A DNA stretch of 64,000 bases from Fimbriimonadales bacterium. Lineage in GTDB: Bacteria; Armatimonadota; Fimbriimonadia; Fimbriimonadales; ATM1. Below the pieces are notes generated by a model. The model made no database searches. It was given only the letters and a program-made list of their open reading frames with translations, and was not told the DNA's origin. The stretch covers positions 62,001-126,000 of the forward strand of contig JAHCHL010000001.1 in assembly GCA_026129745.1 (NCBI GenBank), given 5' to 3'. The position numbers and the translations under genes were made by a program. Within the stretch, counting starts at the first letter, position 1. The number at the start of each line of letters is the position of its first letter. Below, in pieces: positions 47,788 through 56,103 of this stretch.

Positions 47788-47793
47788 TACAAT
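47788..47793 (+). promoter_or_regulatory. -10 box before the transglutaminase-like gene
   Basis: TACAAT, 10 nt before ATG 47804 and without a ribosome site, suggesting a leaderless message. Confidence 0.4.
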
Positions 47794-47803
47794 CCGGCTA
47801 AAT

Positions 47804-48898
47804 ATGACGAGGGTATTGGTTGGGCTCGTAGGGTTGCTTCCGGCATTGGCTTGGGCGGAAGTGTATTTGCACGACGTCTGGATCGAAGGAGATGGTGCCG
47901 TGCTTCTCAAGGACATGGGCGCTCTTTGTCAGTTGCCCACGTTCAAGTCGGAAGGACCTTATACCAACAACTCTTTCGGCGTCGTCGGGAGCAAGAGTCT
48001 TCGCTATCGCTTTGGCTTCCGCAACGGCGGTGGCAGTTCTGAAACGCTCTATGGCGTGCAACTCAGCGTCAACTGCCAGGGCCTTGCATCTGGGTCATTG
48101 ACGACGGACGTTACGGTTCAGCCGAGTCAAACCACTTACATCGATGTAGACGTCGGGCCTTTTCCGATCATCGTCGCCAAGTCTGCGCCAATGATCAACG
48201 TGATCGCAAACGGGCAGCAGATGTTCCTCTTCGAGCAAGCCTCGCACTCACTATACGTGCTTCTCGACCACCCAGTCGCCCCGATGGAACATCCCTGGGT
48301 GCAGCTGCTCGAGTTGGGTCTCCGCTACGCCAATTACGAATCGACAGAGTTTCAATTCAAAGTCAAGACATCGAGAAACATGAACGCTGACGGAGCATTG
48401 TATGAATATAATCCGCAGAATCAGTGGTATGCAGACGATCTTGCCCCGATATTAGAATACAACTTGACAGGCCTATTCAACTATCTTGGTCTCGGTCAGC
48501 AGGCCTTAATGAATTGCGGCGACGTTGCTGGCTTGCTGCGGGCAATTTGGCTGTGTCATGGCTTCCCGTCTGCAACGCCCCGAATGAGTGACTCGCTCGA
48601 ACGCACCTTCGTGACCCAATTGATTCAGCCAATAGGCGAATGGAGTTGGTCGCACCGCATCTGGGATTGGCATATGGCGAATATCGAACCCAACTCTATG
48701 TCGACATTCGATGCCTGCGTTAGGTTCCTGTATCATACATCCGGAGCACCATGGTTCGACATTTCCACCGGCTGGGCGTTGCCGGACTATTGGCAAACGC
48801 CGAATCATTGCGGTTTGGTCCTCGACGGAGACGTTTTGACCAACGGCTATCAACAGTCCGAGATTGCGGTTGCATTGGCCGTTTTCACCTATATATGA
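47804..48898 (+). CDS. Secreted protein with a transglutaminase-like core
   Basis: Not a family I can name with certainty. The 364-residue protein has a clear signal peptide (1-18, cleavage near AWA-EV) and an N-terminal beta-rich domain (about 20-125). The C-terminal domain has C238 in MNCGDVAGLLRAIWLCHGFP, H284 in WSHRIWDW and D303 in TFDAC, the residue order, spacing and surroundings of a transglutaminase/protease Cys-His-Asp triad. The frame is open 47 codons upstream, but the signal peptide fixes ATG 47804. The next gene, 19 nt downstream, also encodes a secreted protein; the two probably work together. Substrate unknown. Confidence 0.72.
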   Translation: MTRVLVGLVGLLPALAWAEVYLHDVWIEGDGAVLLKDMGALCQLPTFKSEGPYTNNSFGVVGSKSLRYRFGFRNGGGSSETLYGVQLSVNCQGLASGSLTTDVTVQPSQTTYIDVDVGPFPIIVAKSAPMINVIANGQQMFLFEQASHSLYVLLDHPVAPMEHPWVQLLELGLRYANYESTEFQFKVKTSRNMNADGALYEYNPQNQWYADDLAPILEYNLTGLFNYLGLGQQALMNCGDVAGLLRAIWLCHGFPSATPRMSDSLERTFVTQLIQPIGEWSWSHRIWDWHMANIEPNSMSTFDACVRFLYHTSGAPWFDISTGWALPDYWQTPNHCGLVLDGDVLTNGYQQSEIAVALAVFTYI

Positions 48899-48917
48899 AA
48901 GACACAAGGAGACAATA

Positions 48918-49490
48918 ATGGAACATAGATCGATGTCTGTATTGCTCAGTTGCCTGTTCTGTGCTATCGCCCTCGCGACTGTTGCCAACGCCAGGCAACA
49001 CTCCTCTCGTTGGGAGCAACTGAATCAGGGAAACGTTCGCACCCACGTTCAAGCTTTACAACTTACGCCGGCACCCGAACGCTTGGGTCATGTAGTCGAC
49101 ATGGGAACCTATCGCACTGCATCAGCTACTTTGCTTAGATATGCAGATTCGGGATGCAAAATAGTGGTGACTATACGAGAAGGCGGCGCGCAAGTCCTCG
49201 ACAATCAACTGACAAGCCCATACGGATCGCAAGTCAAGTTGAAAGACGGGCTGCCATTAGGGCGCACGATTGAAGGTGGTCGAGCCATGAGTTCCATCGC
49301 TGATTCGCATGCGATCATTGCTCTTCGTTTCGGAACATATTTGGTCTACCTGTATGCAACTGCATGGAGAGACGTTCCCGGTGGCCTAAGGCAAAATCGA
49401 CTGCTTTCGCAGTCTGAACTCGCGAGCTTTGTCGATCTTGCACTTGCAATCAAAGAGAGATTGAGCGCGCCAGGGTTTTTGAACGGCTGA
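48918..49490 (+). CDS. Secreted hypothetical protein
   Basis: No known domain recognised. The 190-residue protein has a signal peptide (about 1-26, hydrophobic VLLSCLFCAIALATVA), then a mixed alpha/beta body with one Cys (SGCKIVVTIREG) and a helix-rich end (LSQSELASFVDLALAIKERL). The ATG at 48918 is fixed by AAGGAGA upstream; the frame extends 18 codons further into the neighbour's end. It follows the transglutaminase-like gene by 19 nt and is probably cotranscribed with it. Confidence 0.72.
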   Translation: MEHRSMSVLLSCLFCAIALATVANARQHSSRWEQLNQGNVRTHVQALQLTPAPERLGHVVDMGTYRTASATLLRYADSGCKIVVTIREGGAQVLDNQLTSPYGSQVKLKDGLPLGRTIEGGRAMSSIADSHAIIALRFGTYLVYLYATAWRDVPGGLRQNRLLSQSELASFVDLALAIKERLSAPGFLNG

Positions 49491-49613
49491 GGAAGTCGTG
49501 AAGGCTATCGGCAATTTCATTGCTTGCCATGGAGTGTTAAATATCCCCATTGCCCTTGCCGACAGGAAGAGGTCGCAAAATGCCGGCAGTTTCTGATCCT
49601 GGGGACTCGCGAC

Positions 49614-49674
49614 TTCATTTGGGGACGTCCACAGGGGCGAGGGAGGCTCCCCAAATGAAATGGGGAACTCCCCA
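49614..49674. repeat. Nested inverted repeats (possible small RNA, terminator or REP-like element)
   Basis: A perfect 12-bp stem with a 22-nt loop plus an adjacent perfect 6-bp stem sharing the same TGGGGA/TCCCCA words. There is no T-tract, so a standard terminator is unlikely. Confidence 0.6.
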
Positions 49675-49777
49675 AGCCATCCGGGGAAAGCCAACTATGC
49701 CTCCCAATACCCAAAAACGCCGCGGCGGCAAATGGAGGAGCTGGCTTGCTGAGCCCCCGTCGGCGGTGGCAGGTCGG

Positions 49778-49783
49778 TAAACT
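49778..49783 (+). promoter_or_regulatory. -10 box before the M32 peptidase gene
   Basis: TAAACT, seven nt before ATG 49791, no ribosome site; leaderless arrangement. Confidence 0.4.
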
Positions 49784-49790
49784 GCCCCTT

Positions 49791-51296
49791 ATGAGCGCAC
49801 TGGAACGACTGAAAGAGAGAACCCGCGAGATTTCCCACCTCGGATCGGCAGCTGCCGTCCTCGGCTGGGACCAGCAATGCTATATGCCGCCCGGGGCCGC
49901 GGCCGCCAGAGCCGACCATCTTGCGACGATGAGCAAGCTGATTCACGAAAAGTTCACCAGCGACGAGATGGGCAAGCTGATCGAAGAAGCGGCGCGCGAA
50001 ACAGAAGGAATGCCTTTTGAGAGCGACGATGCTTCGCTGGTTCGAGTGATCAAGAAAGATTTCGAGCGCGAGACGAAAGTGCCGACGGAGCTTGTTGCTG
50101 AAGAGACGAAGACGACCGCGCTCGCCCATGAAGAATGGGTAGCCGCGCGCAAGGCAAACAACTACAAGCACTTTCAGCCCTGGCTCGAAAAGATCGTCGA
50201 TATCGAGCGACGAATCGCAGAGGCGCGCGGATACAAGGATCAAATATATGACGCGCTGATGGATCCCTTCGAGCCTGGAATGAAGACTTCCGAAGTAGAA
50301 GCGATTTTCGATGCGATTCGACCTGAGCTTGTGCAGATCGTCAAAGACATCAAAGATTCCGGTGTCGAAGTGGACAGTTCGATTTTGCATCGCAAGTATG
50401 CTATCGACAAGCAGCGCGAGATCACGAACGATGTCGCGAGCAGAATCGGATTTGATTTCAAGACAGGGCGTCAAGATGAAGCCGCGCATCCGTTTTGCAC
50501 GAGCTTCGCTACAAGTGACGTTCGCATTACGACGCGCTTCGACGAGAACTTCTTATCGGGCAGCGTGTTCGCGACGATGCACGAAGCAGGTCACGCGATG
50601 TATGAGCAGGGATTTCCAGAGCATTTCGAAGGCACGCCATTGCGCGGCGGTGCGTCGCTTGGTTTTCATGAGAGCCAATCGCGAATGTGGGAAAACCAAG
50701 TTGGCCGAAGCAGGCCGTTTATCGAATACTACTTCCCGGTTTTGCAGGAGAAGTTTCCGGAATCGCTCGGCGATGTTTCGGTCGATCAGTTTTACCGCGC
50801 AGCGAACAAGGTCGAGCCTTCGCTCATTCGCGTCGAGGCAGACGAAGTGACCTATGGCTTGCACATCATGCTGCGATTTGAGTTGGAGAAGGAGATGATC
50901 GCGGGTCGAGTCGATTTCAACACGCTTCCCGAACTTTGGAACTCGAAGATGGAAGAGTATTTGGGAATTACGCCAGATTCGGATGCGAACGGCGTCTTGC
51001 AAGACGTTCATTGGTCGAGCGGAATCATCGGATACTTCCCCACTTATCAGCTCGGCAATTTGATTTCGGCGCAGCTTTGGGAAATGATTCGCGGCGAGAT
51101 CACCGATTTGGACGATCAGATTCGTCGCGGCGAGTTTTCGAATCTTCTTGCTTGGCTTAGGAAGCATGTCCATGCGCATGGATGCAAGTTCGAGCCGGCT
51201 GATTTGATTCAGCGCATTACGGGCAAGCCACTCGATTCAAAACCATATCTCACGTACCTTCGTTCGAAGTTTGGTACGATCTATGGGATCAAGTGA
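49791..51296 (+). CDS. M32-family metallocarboxypeptidase (carboxypeptidase Taq type)
   Basis: Cytoplasmic enzyme trimming residues from peptide C-termini. The 501 residues span the M32 fold, with the zinc motif H264-E-A-G-H268 in ATMHEAGHAMYEQG and then the family blocks LGFHESQSRMWENQVGRS and HWSSGIIGYFPTYQLGN. The frame is open 15 codons upstream, but ATG 49791 matches the family N-terminus and a -10 box seven nt before it. Followed by a coiled-coil gene (1-nt overlap) and a DNA glycosylase gene. Confidence 0.95.
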   Translation: MSALERLKERTREISHLGSAAAVLGWDQQCYMPPGAAAARADHLATMSKLIHEKFTSDEMGKLIEEAARETEGMPFESDDASLVRVIKKDFERETKVPTELVAEETKTTALAHEEWVAARKANNYKHFQPWLEKIVDIERRIAEARGYKDQIYDALMDPFEPGMKTSEVEAIFDAIRPELVQIVKDIKDSGVEVDSSILHRKYAIDKQREITNDVASRIGFDFKTGRQDEAAHPFCTSFATSDVRITTRFDENFLSGSVFATMHEAGHAMYEQGFPEHFEGTPLRGGASLGFHESQSRMWENQVGRSRPFIEYYFPVLQEKFPESLGDVSVDQFYRAANKVEPSLIRVEADEVTYGLHIMLRFELEKEMIAGRVDFNTLPELWNSKMEEYLGITPDSDANGVLQDVHWSSGIIGYFPTYQLGNLISAQLWEMIRGEITDLDDQIRRGEFSNLLAWLRKHVHAHGCKFEPADLIQRITGKPLDSKPYLTYLRSKFGTIYGIK

Positions 51297-51985
51297 TGAC
51301 TGAGCCGATCGACGAACTGCAAGCTGCGCTCGACGCCATTCAAAGCGCAGGTGAAAAGCTTCAAACGAACATTCCGAAGCTCAGGAAAGAGATAGAGCGC
51401 GCTCGCGGATTGGAGTCGGATCTGGCTTCCGCCCAAAGTGAACTTGGCGATGCGCGCCGCAATTTGGATACGGCTGTTCGCGCATTGGATTCTATCGAAG
51501 CCGCACTTCTCGACGCAATGGAAGTCGCGAAACGGCGCATCTATGATGCGAAGCTGGGAATCGATGCGAAGTTCGAAATGCTTAGAATCATGCGCGATAC
51601 GCTGTCGCGTCTGGGTCCTGCCGGATTCGAGATATGGATTCCCGAACTCGGCGAACCCATCGATCCTGACAAACACATCGTTCGCGGCAAAGCAAAGAGC
51701 GAATACGGCTCGACGCAAGTCGGCGACGTTGTGACTTGGGGATACCGATTCGCAAGCGGAAAAGGTCAAGCTGCAGAAGTACTGGTTGGCGATGGAAGCA
51801 TGGTCGAAGGCGATGCGCCGAAAGAGGAGCCACCGAAAAAGAAAACCGACAAAGCCGGCATTTCGATGATTCTTCCCGAAGAACCCGAGCAAGCAGCGCC
51901 AAAGAAGAAGAAACCTGCGACGAGCGACGGTTTGTTCGATCACTTAGCTGAAGCCGCGAAACGCAACAAAGAAAGACGCGAATGA
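51296..51985 (+). CDS. Coiled-coil protein with GrpE-like C-terminal beta domain
   Basis: Not annotated by an obvious family, but the architecture recalls GrpE, the nucleotide exchange factor of DnaK. Residues 1-75 are a long helix with coiled-coil character and residues 75-107 a helical part. Residues about 108-165 match the GrpE beta domain in order: GFEIWIPELGEPIDPDKH, then V..VV.WGYRF and EVLVGDG. The tail (170-229) is rich in Lys/Glu/Pro. The ATG at 51296 shares a base with the peptidase stop (TGATG). Whether it binds DnaK is unknown; it could be a divergent paralogue. Confidence 0.6.
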   Translation: MTEPIDELQAALDAIQSAGEKLQTNIPKLRKEIERARGLESDLASAQSELGDARRNLDTAVRALDSIEAALLDAMEVAKRRIYDAKLGIDAKFEMLRIMRDTLSRLGPAGFEIWIPELGEPIDPDKHIVRGKAKSEYGSTQVGDVVTWGYRFASGKGQAAEVLVGDGSMVEGDAPKEEPPKKKTDKAGISMILPEEPEQAAPKKKKPATSDGLFDHLAEAAKRNKERRE

Positions 51986-52599
51986 GGACTCCTGTTGTTT
52001 GGGCAGAAGAGAGCTTTCGCGCTTTGAAGAAATGCGACGTGCTTGGAACGCATGCAAAGCGATTCGGCCCGCCGAGACTTGAGACGCACAATGATCGGTT
52101 TCGCGCACTCGCGCTTACGGTCGTCAGTCAGCAACTTTCTGGAAAAGCTGCCGAATCGATTTTTGCGAAGCTCGAGAATGCAGTTAAGAAAGTTGAGCCA
52201 AAGCAATTACTGGCTGCTTCGGAAGAAACTTTGCGCGGTGCCGGACTGTCAGGCGCTAAGGCAAGGACATTGAAAGCCATATCCGAGGCGGCGCTCGATG
52301 GGCTTGATTTGAAGCGCGCAGACGAATGGAGCGACGAGGACCTTCGTTCGCGGCTATGTGAGATCAAGGGCATCGGCCCATGGACAGCGGAGATGTTCTC
52401 GATGTTCTGTTTGGGGCGACCCGACGTTTGTTCTCCGGGCGACTTGGGGCTGAGGAAGGGACTGCGTTTGGTCTATGGGCTGGAGGGGGTTCCGGATCCA
52501 AGGGTCTGCGAAGGGCTTTTTGAGCGCTGGAGGCCTTGGAGAACGGCAGCAAGCTGGTACTTGTGGAGGGTTTTGGAGGGAGAGAACGCCGTCTGGTGA
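51982..52599 (+). CDS. DNA-3-methyladenine glycosylase II-like protein (HhH-GPD)
   Basis: Base-excision repair glycosylase for alkylated purines. The 205 residues are a HhH-GPD domain with the helix-hairpin-helix LCEIKGIGPWTAEMFSM and the catalytic D154 in CSPGDLGLRKG; the opening VVSQQLSGKAAESIF is typical for AlkA/MAG enzymes. No FeS cluster cysteines, which argues against EndoIII/MutY. Starts with an ATGA overlap to the GrpE-like gene; last gene of the three-gene operon. Confidence 0.92.
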   Translation: MRTPVVWAEESFRALKKCDVLGTHAKRFGPPRLETHNDRFRALALTVVSQQLSGKAAESIFAKLENAVKKVEPKQLLAASEETLRGAGLSGAKARTLKAISEAALDGLDLKRADEWSDEDLRSRLCEIKGIGPWTAEMFSMFCLGRPDVCSPGDLGLRKGLRLVYGLEGVPDPRVCEGLFERWRPWRTAASWYLWRVLEGENAVW

Positions 52600-52716
52600 A
52601 TGAGGGGGCCGGGAGCATCCTTGCTCCGTCCTCCGTTACCACCTATTCCTTGGTGACAGCCGCCCAGGAGTATAGACGGTCATCAGGTCAAAAAGCAACG
52701 CTTTTGCCTGAAAAAA

Positions 52717-53097
52717 CTATCGGGCCGCTGCGGCCGCCCATTGGACCCCGGGTGCGGGTTTCGAATGGAGCACGCCAAGGACGTGGATTGGACACGAATC
52801 CTCGGCCCAGACTGCGCGGTTCTTGTTCCAAAAGGCATAGTAGACGAGGCTGCCGTCCGAGCTTTTGCCCCAACCATTTTCGCCAATGCCGGTAACGACC
52901 ATTACGTAGGCTGCCGGAGGGATGACGACGTCGTCGGCGAAGACGAAGACTCGGTCTGAGAGGCGCTGGCCACCGAAGGCATTTTCGTCCGCGATCATGT
53001 GACCTCGTAGGTGAGTTTTCATGAGCCCCTGGTTTTTCAGCAGCACGAACTCCTGATCGGGGTCGCTATGGCGTTGTATCCCTGCGATGCGCAACAT
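52717..53097 (-). CDS. Small protein resembling a lamin-tail (LTD) domain
   Basis: A 126-residue protein with a short Ig-like beta pattern: an opening IAGIQRHSDPDQEFVLLKN (the EFV.L.N feature of LTD domains), then LRGHMIAD, VVIPPAAYVMVVTGIGENGW and LVYYAFWNKNRAVW. The final Ala/Arg run is probably disordered. No signal peptide or ribosome site is seen, so coding status is moderately supported by the domain-like pattern. Tail to tail with the glycosylase gene. Binding function would be a guess. Confidence 0.55.
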   Translation of the reverse strand: MLRIAGIQRHSDPDQEFVLLKNQGLMKTHLRGHMIADENAFGGQRLSDRVFVFADDVVIPPAAYVMVVTGIGENGWGKSSDGSLVYYAFWNKNRAVWAEDSCPIHVLGVLHSKPAPGVQWAAAAAR

Positions 53098-53353
53098 AGC
53101 TTCTTGGGGAATGGACGGTCACCGAGAGGAAGAGGATGCACGGAAAGTTTGACCAGTCGACGTTAGAAATGCAGCTTTCATTCAATCGTGAACATGACGT
53201 AGGAACTTGGTTGCGCGGAGCATTCACTATTCAGAGTTCCCAATTCACAAGTGGACAGCATAGTTGAACGGCACTTCAATCGCCAGCAAGTTCAACCAAA
53301 CTTGCAGAACTCGCGAGTCCAGTTTTGGAAGACCGCCAGCGAACAGTTTGGCG

Positions 53354-54751
53354 TTACGGTTCAGTGTTATGAGTCTTTTTGCCTTGATCCAGTTGCGTCA
53401 CTGTGCCGATGAGGGTCTTCTCTACTTGCGCGACGTTGCCACCTTGGAGGTCGCGGACGGCTTGCGCGACTTGCTGCGCTTCTAGCGTGCGTCCGTCTTG
53501 CATAAGCAGCACTTGCGTTTTCTGCAGATCCGCGACGGCCATCGCCGCTGTGATCTGTCCTGACTTCAAACCCATCATCGTCTTTTCGACTGCGCGGCTC
53601 GCCATCGAAACCTCGACCGCTTGCGCGACGCGTGGATGCTGCGGGACGGAACAAAGAGATTGGTCGGCTGTGAACTCAATGATCAGATCGAGATCGACAA
53701 CTTCTTGTTTGCCGGACGCCGAGTCGTCATAAGTTAACCTTCCGCTCATGACGCGATATTGTCCCAATGGATGGTTCTGAAACTCGAGATCGACGACGAC
53801 TTCGATTGCAGAGCCTTTTTCGACATCGGCGAGATCGATCGTCACTTCGCGCTGGCCGTAGTTTATCGATTGGCCATAGATTTGCCTAATCGAAACCCAA
53901 CGCGCTGCCTTTAGTTCGAGTTTAAGATTGCGCGCGGCCATCGTGAAGAGCTTGTCGAGCTCCGTTCGAAAAACTTCCGGGATCAAATCAGGTCGCTGAA
54001 TGAAGTAATAGTTACCACCGCCCCGCTTCGCCATTCCTGCAAGCAGCTCTTCATTGTATTCGTATCCGAAACCAAGGAAAGTGCATGTGATGCCTCGCGC
54101 TTTGATTTCGCCGACGTGCTGGACGAGCGCGCCGTAGTCTTTGATTCCAGCAGTTGGATCTCCGTCGCTGAAAACGATGAGTCGTTCGACGCGACCAGGC
54201 TCGCGCGAACCCATGATCTGTTGCGCCGCAAGCGCAAGTCCGTCATAGAGATTCGTTGTATTGCCAGGCTGAATGCGTTGGATGTGCTGCTTAACGAGGT
54301 CCTTGTTCATCACTTTGCGCGGCGGCATCAGCACTTCGACCGTTTCTTCGAACGTAACGATGCTGAGCACGTCATCTGGAGAAAGAAGATCGACGACATA
54401 AGAGCACGCACGTTTGACGTATTCGAGCGGTTCGCCTTCCATCGAGCCTGATCTGTCGATCACCAAACAAACGTTCAGCCCCGTTCTGGTTCCGGAGAAT
54501 CCACCTCCTCCGCGCATTTCGATGAGGAATCCTTCGCGCGAAGGAGCATTCGCAAGGGCGTGCTTTCGCCCCGCGACTATTTCGATGTCGAGTCCCTTGA
54601 CAGGAATCGGCGCCTGGCCTGGCTGCATCATCTGCGTGCGGTTCGGATCGGAGCCAATCATCTGCGTTTTGTTTGGGTCGCTTCCAATCGTTTGCGTGCG
54701 ATTCGGATCGCCGCCGGGCACCATTTGCGTTTTGTTCGGATCGTTCGTCAT
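53354..54751 (-). CDS. VWA-domain protein with four N-terminal DPN(K/R)TQ repeats
   Basis: The 465-residue protein has a von Willebrand A domain (about 92-265) with complete MIDAS D99-R-S101-G-S103 and the VIT-like sandwich after it. There is no signal peptide. Uniquely, its N-terminus consists of four repeats DPN(K/R)TQ at residues 4-9, 15-20, 25-30 and 35-40. Each Thr is followed at +3 by a hydrophobic residue (V, I, I, M), the kind of sequence FHA domains read when the Thr is phosphorylated. The two genes just upstream encode FHA proteins (gap 5 nt), so docking between them is a strong hypothesis. The last ~90 residues are helical and rich in Gln. Confidence 0.88.
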   Translation of the reverse strand: MTNDPNKTQMVPGGDPNRTQTIGSDPNKTQMIGSDPNRTQMMQPGQAPIPVKGLDIEIVAGRKHALANAPSREGFLIEMRGGGGFSGTRTGLNVCLVIDRSGSMEGEPLEYVKRACSYVVDLLSPDDVLSIVTFEETVEVLMPPRKVMNKDLVKQHIQRIQPGNTTNLYDGLALAAQQIMGSREPGRVERLIVFSDGDPTAGIKDYGALVQHVGEIKARGITCTFLGFGYEYNEELLAGMAKRGGGNYYFIQRPDLIPEVFRTELDKLFTMAARNLKLELKAARWVSIRQIYGQSINYGQREVTIDLADVEKGSAIEVVVDLEFQNHPLGQYRVMSGRLTYDDSASGKQEVVDLDLIIEFTADQSLCSVPQHPRVAQAVEVSMASRAVEKTMMGLKSGQITAAMAVADLQKTQVLLMQDGRTLEAQQVAQAVRDLQGGNVAQVEKTLIGTVTQLDQGKKTHNTEP

Positions 54752-54756
54752 TTGCT

Positions 54757-56100
54757 TTATTCCAACCTGAAAGTCGTTGCCCCGATTTTAACAGTATCGC
54801 CTGCGCGAAGCGTCATCTCCTGTACTCTGACGCCGTTTACAAGCGTTCCGTTCGTGCTCCCCAAGTCTCGCACAATCGCGCCGTTCCCTGCTTGAACAAT
54901 CGACGCATGGCGTCTGCTCGCGGAGGAGTCGAACGAGACCAAAATGTGTCCTTCCCTTCCGACAATCGTTTCTTGCGGACCGAGTGGAAATCTCTGTCCC
55001 GCGATTGGGCCATCAAGAGCGACGAGAGCGACTCCAGCAGGGACGGCCATCGGTATCGATGTCGGCATGGCAGCAGGGCTCGGTTGAGGGATGGGTTGAT
55101 GCATCGGTTGATGCTGCATGCTTCTTGGCGTGTCTTTCGGCACGGGCACTGCAGAGCCGCCGCGTGTCAGGAACCTTAGATTGTACGCACCGATATTGAT
55201 GATGTCGCCATGATTCAGCTCTGCAGAAGGAACGCGAATTCCATTTACACCAATGCCAATGGGAGTCCCTCCATCGATGAGCATAAAGCGACCACCTGTT
55301 CGATCGATGCGTGCGTGCATTGGCGCGATGTTCGGATCGCCGAAGAGCGGAATATGCGACGTTTCACTGCGCCCAAGGTACGCTTGTGGAAAGTCGAGCA
55401 CCCATTCCTTGCCTTCGTTTCTGCCGACTTCGAGTCGCAACCACGCGCGTTTAGAAACGAGTGCAACGATTCCGGTAAAGAAGCCGATGCCAAGCCCCAG
55501 CAGCACTGCGAGCGTCGCGCGCCCGACAATGCCGATCTCTTGAACTCCTCCATCTTGCGCACCACGTGCAGTCATCACGAGCGATGCCGTCATCGCACTA
55601 ATCAAGTCAAACAAAACTCCGGCGACAAATCCCCCAATCAAGCCGCCGATAACTCCTTGCGCGACTCTTGTCATACTGAGTCCCGCAATCCCAACTCCCA
55701 ATCCGATCATTGCGCCGAAAACCAAGAAGATCGTCGAGCGCCACATGATCGTCGTAAGGATCGCCTGGCCCGGTTGGCCAGCGTTTCCGAAGACTGCGGT
55801 GCCGATCGCTCCGCCTACGTTCAATCCTATTGATCCAAACACGGCTCCGAGCAGGAGTCCGAGCGCTGCGCTTCGCATGAGGTGCACTCGGCTTCCTTGA
55901 TACCAGCCATTGGCACCGGCGATTCCAAGTCCGATGAAACCGCCAACGGCAATTGCGAAGAATCCCTCCCATCTTTGCCATTCGGGGCTTGACAGCGCAT
56001 TAATGCTGTCTATGGACTTTGGCGCGAACGGTTCGACGATCGCCCATGCGACAAGCCCGGCGATTGCGCCGACGAGTGCAACAAAGAAGATTCGGCCCAT
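54757..56100 (-). CDS. Polytopic membrane protein with two cytoplasmic FHA domains
   Basis: The 447-residue protein starts with about six glycine-rich membrane helices (4-24, 46-64, 78-100, 120-143, 150-175, 193-217), then two FHA modules joined by a Pro/Met/Gln linker. FHA1 (about 223-312) keeps GR at 243-244 but lacks the Ser and the NGT loop, so it is probably a non-binding or atypical domain. FHA2 (375-447) is canonical: G381-R382, S395-R-R-H398, GSTNGT at 414-419 and N422-G423. FHA domains bind phosphothreonine peptides. Between a second FHA gene (3 nt) and the VWA gene (5 nt). Confidence 0.88.
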   Translation of the reverse strand: MGRIFFVALVGAIAGLVAWAIVEPFAPKSIDSINALSSPEWQRWEGFFAIAVGGFIGLGIAGANGWYQGSRVHLMRSAALGLLLGAVFGSIGLNVGGAIGTAVFGNAGQPGQAILTTIMWRSTIFLVFGAMIGLGVGIAGLSMTRVAQGVIGGLIGGFVAGVLFDLISAMTASLVMTARGAQDGGVQEIGIVGRATLAVLLGLGIGFFTGIVALVSKRAWLRLEVGRNEGKEWVLDFPQAYLGRSETSHIPLFGDPNIAPMHARIDRTGGRFMLIDGGTPIGIGVNGIRVPSAELNHGDIINIGAYNLRFLTRGGSAVPVPKDTPRSMQHQPMHQPIPQPSPAAMPTSIPMAVPAGVALVALDGPIAGQRFPLGPQETIVGREGHILVSFDSSASRRHASIVQAGNGAIVRDLGSTNGTLVNGVRVQEMTLRAGDTVKIGATTFRLE

Positions 56101-56103
56101 GCT

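Larger units (their letters stand above)
49491..49790. other. 300-nt noncoding gap rich in GGGGA/TCCCC palindromes
   Basis: No convincing gene. It contains a perfect 12-bp inverted repeat TTCATTTGGGGA (49614-49625) and TCCCCAAATGAA (49648-49659) with a 22-nt loop, followed at once by TGGGGA-AC-TCCCCA (49661-49674). Further GGGGA words lie on either side (about 49600 and 49682). The last 13 nt hold the -10 box of the next gene. Confidence 0.7.

Noticed and set aside
52685..52716. Hairpin-like AAAAAGC-AAC-GCTTTT stretch between convergent genes
   Set aside because: Stem broken and no T-tract follows in either direction; too weak to call a terminator.
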